This document shows, piece by piece, positions 58,360 to 64,000 of a stretch of 64,000 bases of DNA. The notes below the pieces were generated by a model. The model saw only the letters and a list, made by a program, of their open reading frames with translations. It was not told where the DNA came from and did no database searches. Origin of the DNA: Cunninghamia lanceolata (Eukaryota > Streptophyta > Pinopsida > Cupressales > Cupressaceae). Positions within the stretch are counted from its first letter, which is position 1. Each line of letters starts with the position of its first letter. The stretch covers positions 992,001 through 1,056,000 of the forward strand of contig BSBN01000850.1 in NCBI GenBank assembly GCA_027924645.1, in the 5' to 3' direction. The translations under genes and the position numbers were made by a program.

Positions 58360-60766
58360 TGTTGGTGCCTGCACATGGACTCAAGGTTTCAAGCAAAAAA
58401 ATGTGTGAAGGCAAAGTTTCTATCAGGCTTGATTCTCTTGTGGGGGGGTCATCATATTTTAAATATAACCTAACTTTCTGCCTGGGGGGTGATATTTTGA
58501 ATATCCGTCATCTTAGTGAAGATCACCCCGATGTTACATTATCACCTCATAATCACTTGATCCGCGATGCGCCTGTCTAACGGCTTCATCATATTCCGCG
58601 GGGGGGTGATATTTCCAAATATCAGTCATATTCAAAGATCACCCCGATGTTACAACAAAGCTACAGTTTGACCTGATATTCTTGTGGGGGGTGATATCTA
58701 CTTGTCCATCGCCCTGATATTTTGCAGGGGGGTGATATTTCAAATATTAGGTGATCTTACGAATATCAACCTTGCTACCGAATGCCACCCCAATGCCAAC
58801 ATGATGATGACATCATCTAAGTCCGATGGGGTCATGGTTGAAATTTTCAGTCTAGCCTGATATTCCAGAGGAGAGGGTCATATTTCTAATATCGGTCATC
58901 TTGCAAAGATCCCCCTGATATTGCAATATGACGGTGATGTCATTAGGATCGGTAGGGTGCATCATGAGGTCTTCGGCATGACGGTTACTATCAGTAGCTT
59001 TGCTAAGGATCCCCCCGATCGCTGATGAGGATATGAATATGATGACATGAATATGATCAGGAGGTTCATCAGTGAAGTATTTGATATACATATGAGCAGG
59101 AGGATCTTTCTCCGATGCATCAGGTTGTACCAATGAAGATGGTCATCAGGATGATGTGAAATATCAGGGTGATATTTCATATCAGGTTATCATGCAGGAG
59201 GATCATCAGTAGGAGGCTCGTCGTTGGTGCAGGTCATGATGATGAGGTTTAAACTAGCATCGTTGGGAGCAAAATCACCGACATCATATGTACCCATAGC
59301 TTGGTTTATAAAGTGTTCGAGAGGTCATGGCAGGGTGAATGTGGGATAATCAGTTATCACATAATTTGAAAAGTCAATGATCGATACATAGGGTGTAGAC
59401 ATGGCACAATATCATTGGTTGGCAATTTTTTAGCATGATCAACGCCGCAAATCTCGGCGGGAAAGATGGAGATTGACGGTCCTGATTTAATTTTTCAAAG
59501 GGAGGGATTTCTTCATATCTATGACAACAATCTTGGTGGGAAAAAACTTCAGGGGCACGTGAACTACTGTTGCATCCCAAAGCAGGAAAATAAGCATTAA
59601 TGGCAAAGTTTATAGAAGCATGGGTCGAGACGACAGGTCAATTGCCATTTTTCAAGATAAAAATCTTCAGTCAACGGCTCTCCTCCCAAACCCACCTGTC
59701 CCTTCCCTTTTATCTACGTGGCTGCATTAAATGTTTTCGGCGCCCTCCTGGCGACGCTTTGTATCTAGTAAAATCTTGGAGAATGCCATGTAATTAATGA
59801 TTGAGTACACCTTCCTTGCTGTAAATAGGAGGCTGTGTTACTCATTTGTGGGGGTTGGAAAACTGGAAAATGTTTGGTGCTGTGTGAAGATACAATCTTG
59901 TTGGTGGCTCTGTTATGGTATCTTGTGAGTTTATGAGTTGTATGACTGAATGTTTTATGCATAGCATGTATCAGTTTCATGTTTATATAGATGAGTAATG
60001 CTTCATTGCATGTGTTCTATTATCTGTCTCCAAATTGAATGTGTTCTTCTTATGAATTTAAATAGCTAAGGGGTGTTTAAGATTCTAGAGTATAGGCTTG
60101 CCATACTGAATGCTTGATTCTTTACTTTTTCTCAAGGAGTAGATTGAATGTTTTGGATTAAGGTGTTGGGAAGAATACATTGCAGTGAGGATGTTGTAAA
60201 TAGAGATAACTGAATACTTTATCTTGGGAAGTCTTTGTAAGGCAGAAACTACAAAACCCCCTTGAAATCTGAGTATTGTTTCAAGCCTATTATAAACATT
60301 CACATATATATGTCTATTGACTCCGAGCCCTAGATAGGCACTAGTCTGGTCTTGTGTTGAGGTCATAACCCAAGGTCCCAGTCTTGCATCCAAATACAAA
60401 ATCAAACTTAAAACTTCAAAACCAAACCATTAGGACCTTAGAAGTAATTTTAGGATCAAAATCCTCTGTCTCACAACTGAACATAGGCCCAAGGCTAGCC
60501 CCTTTGTACTTATCTTATAGTTTTGGTCTAAACAAAGGAGGATTTATCTGCTTTGTGTCAACATCCCCCCAATTCACAAGAATATCTTATGGATGTTGAA
60601 TAGGGAATACCCCCCTAGGTTTTGCAGAGCCTGAAGAAGAAGAGGAGATATATATAGAGTCTATCTCTTGTACTGTTGGCCCCTGGCCTAGAGATTCTAT
60701 TGATCATTGATGGCTACCTTGTAGGGATAACTGGGAGCAACCATCCAGTTTGGGAAAAAACCAACA
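58360..60766 (+). repeat. 5' LTR of element F
   Basis: 2,407 bp. The ends TGTTGG (58360-58365) and CCAACA (60761-60766) are perfect inverted repeats. Non-coding. The first 600 bp hold degenerate repeats (separate entry). The rest has no feature I can assign. Confidence 0.85.
58441..59020. repeat. Degenerate GGGGGGTGATAT repeats in the F LTR
   Basis: At least five units pair a G-run plus TGATAT(T/C) and AAATAT with GATCACCCCGATGTTACA or a variant: starts near 58441, 58484, 58599, 58684 and 58730, and a weaker one near 58870. G-runs of six or seven recur on the forward strand, with CCCC-GAT complements downstream, so each unit can fold. Confidence 0.7.
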
Positions 60767-60770
60767 GACT

Positions 60771-60789
60771 TGGCGACTCTACTGGGGAC
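60771..60789 (+). other. Primer binding site of element F
   Basis: TGGCGACTCTACTGGGGAC, four bases after the LTR. It is a TGGCGACTC-type site as known from Ogre/Tat elements (reported there as tRNA-Arg). Confidence 0.8.
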
Positions 60790-60933
60790 TTTTGTGTAAG
60801 AACCCTGATTTAAAAGAAAAATAACTCCTAGTTGTAGGTGGAAACTCTGAACAATCTCCCAATCGGTAAAGTAAAAAAATTATATGCAAGGGAGAAGATC
60901 TCTGCGTAATCCTCTGAAGAATTACCCAGAAAT

Positions 60934-62331
60934 ATGATGTACAGGAAAAAAGGGATTGTCCTAGCCAGTCATGAGGGTTCTCCCAGGAATAATGATAATG
61001 TCCAAGATAATCCTAGGTCTTTAGGGCACTAGCCATCCTATTTTTCAAATTTAGAGGCTGAGGTTCAAGACATGTATGAAAGACAACAAGGTGGTAGTCT
61101 GAGAATGAGATCAGAAGTGTTTCAAGAATGCCCTTTCTTAGATCCCAGTGACAGATTTGAAGAGGATGAATCTCCAAGGGATGAAGATGATGATGACTAG
61201 AATGGAATGAGACCATCTTCTTCTATGCCTAGAGATGAAGAATTAGCTGAAGAAATAAAAAGCCTGAGGGCTAAATTTGAGTATCTGCAGGCTGTAAAAA
61301 TTAGGAATGATATGAGACAAAAGGTACAAGCTCTGAAAATTGCCCAACAAGATGCAGTCCCCACCCTTGATAATGCAGATGTCTTGAGAAACCAGCACAG
61401 AGATGAAGCCCATCATTAGCAAAATGATCAAAGACAAAATGCAAATAATGTTAGAGTACCATTAAATAATGTGAGAAATCAAAATGTTGATAGAACTGTC
61501 AATATTAACCAGTTTGGTAGACGACCTATGCAGCTGGATAGATTCAGACAGTTAGTTTTTGATGGTATTCCTGGTTACCCTAATCCCATTAACAAACATG
61601 TAAGGCCACAGGTGCCAAAATTTTTAGGAAATAATGTTGTATTAGGTGAAGACCACTTGAAGTCTTTCCAGAATGTCATGGACAACTTTGAGGTTGAGCA
61701 TGAAGATGTTTTTATGAAGTTGTTTATGCAGTCTTTGATTGATGAAGCTAGGGAATGGTATAAAGGTCTGCCTGACCAAAGTATCTCATCATGGGATGAT
61801 TTCAGAAGGATTTTTAAGGAATAGTATGGTGACAAAACTGACCCAAGCTTTTTTGCAAATGAATTTACTAGTATCACTAAGGGGCCAAATGAGCAGGTTG
61901 CAGATTTCAATGCTAGATTCACTAAAGTGCTGAACAAATTGCCACCTCACATGAGAACTAATGAGCCAATGTGTATAGTATTGTATATAAATGCTTTTGA
62001 TGCCAAAACAACATATGGATTAAGAGATAAGGGTCCAAATAGCCTCAGGGATGCTTTCAGGATTGCAACAAATATTGAAAATAATAGGAAAGCATCTGGT
62101 AAGACAAACAGAAGGGATGATGTGAAGATTTTGCAAAATCCAAACAAACCTCAAAGTACTCAAGGTAATGCATCTACTTCTGAGGATAAATTAGATAAAT
62201 TGACAACTGTTGTTAAGGATTTAAGTTACAGACTTGCTAAAAATGAAAAAGGAATAGGTCCTGATAGGCAAGTTTACCAGAGACAAGAAAAGAGGCCATC
62301 ATTGCATGATATTCCATATAACACTAATTGA
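60934..62331 (+). pseudogene. Gag of element F
   Basis: Frame from ATG 60934 with in-frame stops at 61030, 61198, 61417 and 61822 (all TAG) and 62329 (TGA). An acidic N-terminal part is followed by the Retrotrans_gag-type core: RPQVPKFLGNNVVLGEDHL, FMKLFMQSLIDEAREWYKGL, SISSWDDFRRIFKE, FFANEFTSITKGPNEQVADF, LPPHMRTNEP. The core is full length by eye. Gag would form the particle and bind RNA. No internal frameshift. Confidence 0.88.
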
Positions 62332-63324
62332 CATAATGATAAACCCATGTTTCCACATAATAGCACAAACCAAAGGGCTCAAGATGTTAAAGAAACTCCC
62401 GACCCTTTGAAAATGGCTGTTAATATTGTTAATGACACCCCATGGTGCATAATATGTCAGATGCCTCACTCACAGTCGCAATGTATGATTGCTCAGTCTC
62501 TGTATAATAATGCTGTTGCCTGTGATGAGTGCAATGAGCCACATTGTGTGGAGGATAATAACGTAAATATGCTATCCACAAATAGGGAGTATTCTTCCTA
62601 TGATGTAGATGAAAGTACAAGTTATGAGACTCAAGTTTGCCAGCAGGTTCCTCGAGATGATGACGATAAAGATAGTTATGTGTATGCTCAAGACTCACAT
62701 ATATTTCTGAATAACCTGAGGAAACCTTCTGATGAAGAGATTAGGGCTTTCACAGCCGCAGCAGTGGGCCAGGTCAAAAGAAATTACAATCTCAGAGGTA
62801 AAGCTCAGGTAGGTGATCCACGTCATCCAGAAATCACCTTTGTGAATCAACTAGTACAAAACCATAAAGTGGCTGAACCGCAACAGACGCAATGGAACCC
62901 CAATAGGAAGAACTTTAAGCAAAAGATGGGTCATGATTTTCAAAGATCAGAAAATGAAGTCCCCCAAGATGAAGGCTGAAGTGAGAACTCTCAGGTCATA
63001 GATGGCAGTTAGCACACCGCTAAGATTAAAGCTGGATCAGCTCAGGATAGGAGCAAAACCGCAGCTCAGGCTACAACTGTCATACAAAATTATGCTCCTT
63101 TTGACACAACTCAAGTCTTGTCCCAAATAAAGGTCTCTGTTCCATTGATGGAGTTGATGAAGGTTGAAGAAGTCAAGAATGAGGCAGTGTCCGTGATCTC
63201 AGGGGTAGCTTGTCAGACTAATCAGAATGTTGAAACTCAAGGTAAGAAACAAGCCCTATGTGTTGAAGAGGATGAGGTCCTTGAATTTTATCTAGGAGTG
63301 ACCATGACAAAATGCCCTTCATAG
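62332..63324 (+). pseudogene. Gag-protease linker of element F with a zinc-knuckle-like motif
   Basis: Same frame as gag; stops at 62977 (TGA), 63010 (TAG) and 63322 (TAG). WCIICQMPHSQSQC near 62440 is a CCHC-like knuckle with one residue less before His. Then an acidic stretch and RKPSDEEIRAFTAAAVGQ with NYNLRGKAQVGD. The function of this region is not known to me beyond its place in the polyprotein. Confidence 0.7.
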
Positions 63325-63849
63325 GTTGAGCCATTTTATGTTTCCCTTTTTATTAATGGAAAAATAATTAGAAATTGTATGCTTGATTCAAGAGCATCAA
63401 CAAATATCATGCCTATGGCTATCATGCAACAAGATGGATTAAAAATAGACAAGGCATGTGGAAGATGCTATGCCATGGATGCTAGAGAAGTGCCAGTTAT
63501 TGGAATCATGAAGGATGTGGATTTCAGGTTAGCAGCATATCTCGAAAAAACATATAAAATAAACATAACAGTGGCTGATATAAAGCCACAATATGGTATG
63601 TTGTTATCAAGAAGATGGGCAGCATTGATTGGTGGAAGTATGCAATTAGATCTGTCATATGCCATGATTCCAATGAATGGCAAATATGTCAAACTGGTCA
63701 GAGAAGAAAGATCACTAGAGACAGTTGAAGATCAGGTTTTAGAGGAGCATATCTATTTTGTGGACACTGACTGTGATAATTTCAAAGTTGTCTCAGATCA
63801 TCAAGAAAATCAGGAGAAAGATTTTTGCATTCAAGAGCTGGACCAATAG
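63325..63849 (+). pseudogene. Aspartic protease of element F
   Basis: VEPFYVSLFINGKIIRNCML leads to DSRASTNIMP at 63385. This is the retropepsin active site (normally DSGAS or DTGAS) with Gly changed to Arg (GGA to AGA), which should abolish activity. Downstream AYLEKTYKINITVADI and YGMLLSRRWAALIGGSMQLD match the Tat/Ogre-type protease end. A stop TAG lies at 63847. Confidence 0.85.
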
Positions 63850-63861
63850 GGCCTTTAGACC

Positions 63862-64000
63862 ATGTATTTTGATGGAGCTTGTGCAAAGGAAGGCTCTGGT
63901 GCTGGAGTTGTGTTTCTGTCTCCAGCTGGTAAGCTTCTAAATTTCTCTTTCTTGCTGAAGTTTGCTTGTACAAATAATATTGCAGAGTATGAAGCTTTGT
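63862..64000 (+). pseudogene. Archaeal-type RNase H of element F, start only
   Basis: MYFDGACAKEGSGAGVVFLS, then FACTNNIAEYEAL: the first catalytic Asp (FDGA) and the Glu (AEYEAL) of the plant/archaeal-type RNase H, in the gag-protease frame after two TAG codons (63847, 63856). It follows protease directly, so RT must lie downstream. Cut by the window end. Confidence 0.85.

Larger units (their letters stand above)
58360..64000 (+). mobile_element. Element F: Tat/Ogre-like gypsy element, 3' end outside the window
   Basis: Complete 5' LTR (58360-60766), PBS, gag, protease and the start of an archaeal-type RNase H, then the window edge. It inserted into the RNase H of G; the 5-bp target is GATCT (58355-58359), with the second copy expected outside. 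All coding from 60934 to 64000 is in one frame with ten stops and no frameshift. Confidence 0.88.

Noticed and set aside
1..64000. CRISPR array or bacterial-type operon
   Set aside because: The repeats seen are LTRs, tandem satellites and short LTR motifs without regular spacers; all coding remains are of plant or plant retroelement type.

Overview
The window is plant nuclear DNA, AT-rich and made almost entirely of transposable elements. The plant origin rests on decayed remains of a wall-associated receptor kinase and of a PLS-type pentatricopeptide gene, on plant-type Ty1/copia, Ty3/gypsy Tat/Ogre-like and DUF4283 LINE sequences, and on TTTAGGG-like interstitial motifs. Such dense nesting with long LTRs suggests a large, repeat-filled genome, possibly a gymnosperm; that is inference. 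I see no intact host gene, tRNA, rRNA or CRISPR array.

Layout. 0.37-5.0 kb: a 4.65-kb solo LTR with a perfect 5-bp target duplication. 5-11.4 kb: unassigned DNA with a possible zinc-ribbon exon, a PPR relic, telomere-like repeats, three 222-bp tandem repeats and a Helitron-like terminal hairpin. 11.46-13.58 kb: a reverse-strand WAK-like pseudogene. 13.58-29.65 kb: element A, an LTR element with gag remains and no pol, whose 5' LTR is interrupted by element B (14.84-22.23 kb). B carries a gag remnant plus a 3.2-kb unrecognised reading frame. 29.65-51.9 kb: pieces of a reverse-strand Ty1/copia element E (RNase H at 31.4-32.1 kb, RT and integrase at 49.1-51.9 kb). E is split by a large insertion complex (about 32.1-49.1 kb) and by a 968-bp TIR element. 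The complex holds D, a reverse-strand pol-less reading frame; C, a complete pol-less LTR element nested in D; and a LINE with ORF1 only. 52-54.85 kb: the 3' end of an LTR, a PBS and a leader ORF of a Tat-like element H. 54.9-58.36 kb: reverse-strand Tat/Ogre-like pol (G), cut inside its archaeal-type RNase H. 58.36-64 kb: forward-strand Tat/Ogre-like element F (complete 5' LTR, PBS, gag, protease, start of RNase H), running off the window.

Order of events read from nesting: A inserted beside the WAK fragment, then B into A; E, then the D-containing complex, then C into D; the LINE and the TIR element also post-date their hosts; F inserted into G. A, B and C share one plan: tRNA-iMet-type PBS, gag reduced to coiled coil plus CCHC knuckles (only C keeps the N-terminal gag core), no pol, a long internal tail, and a palindromic motif beside duplicated polypurine tracts. 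They probably depend on copia machinery supplied in trans. The long unknown reading frames in B and D are the best candidates here for something undescribed.
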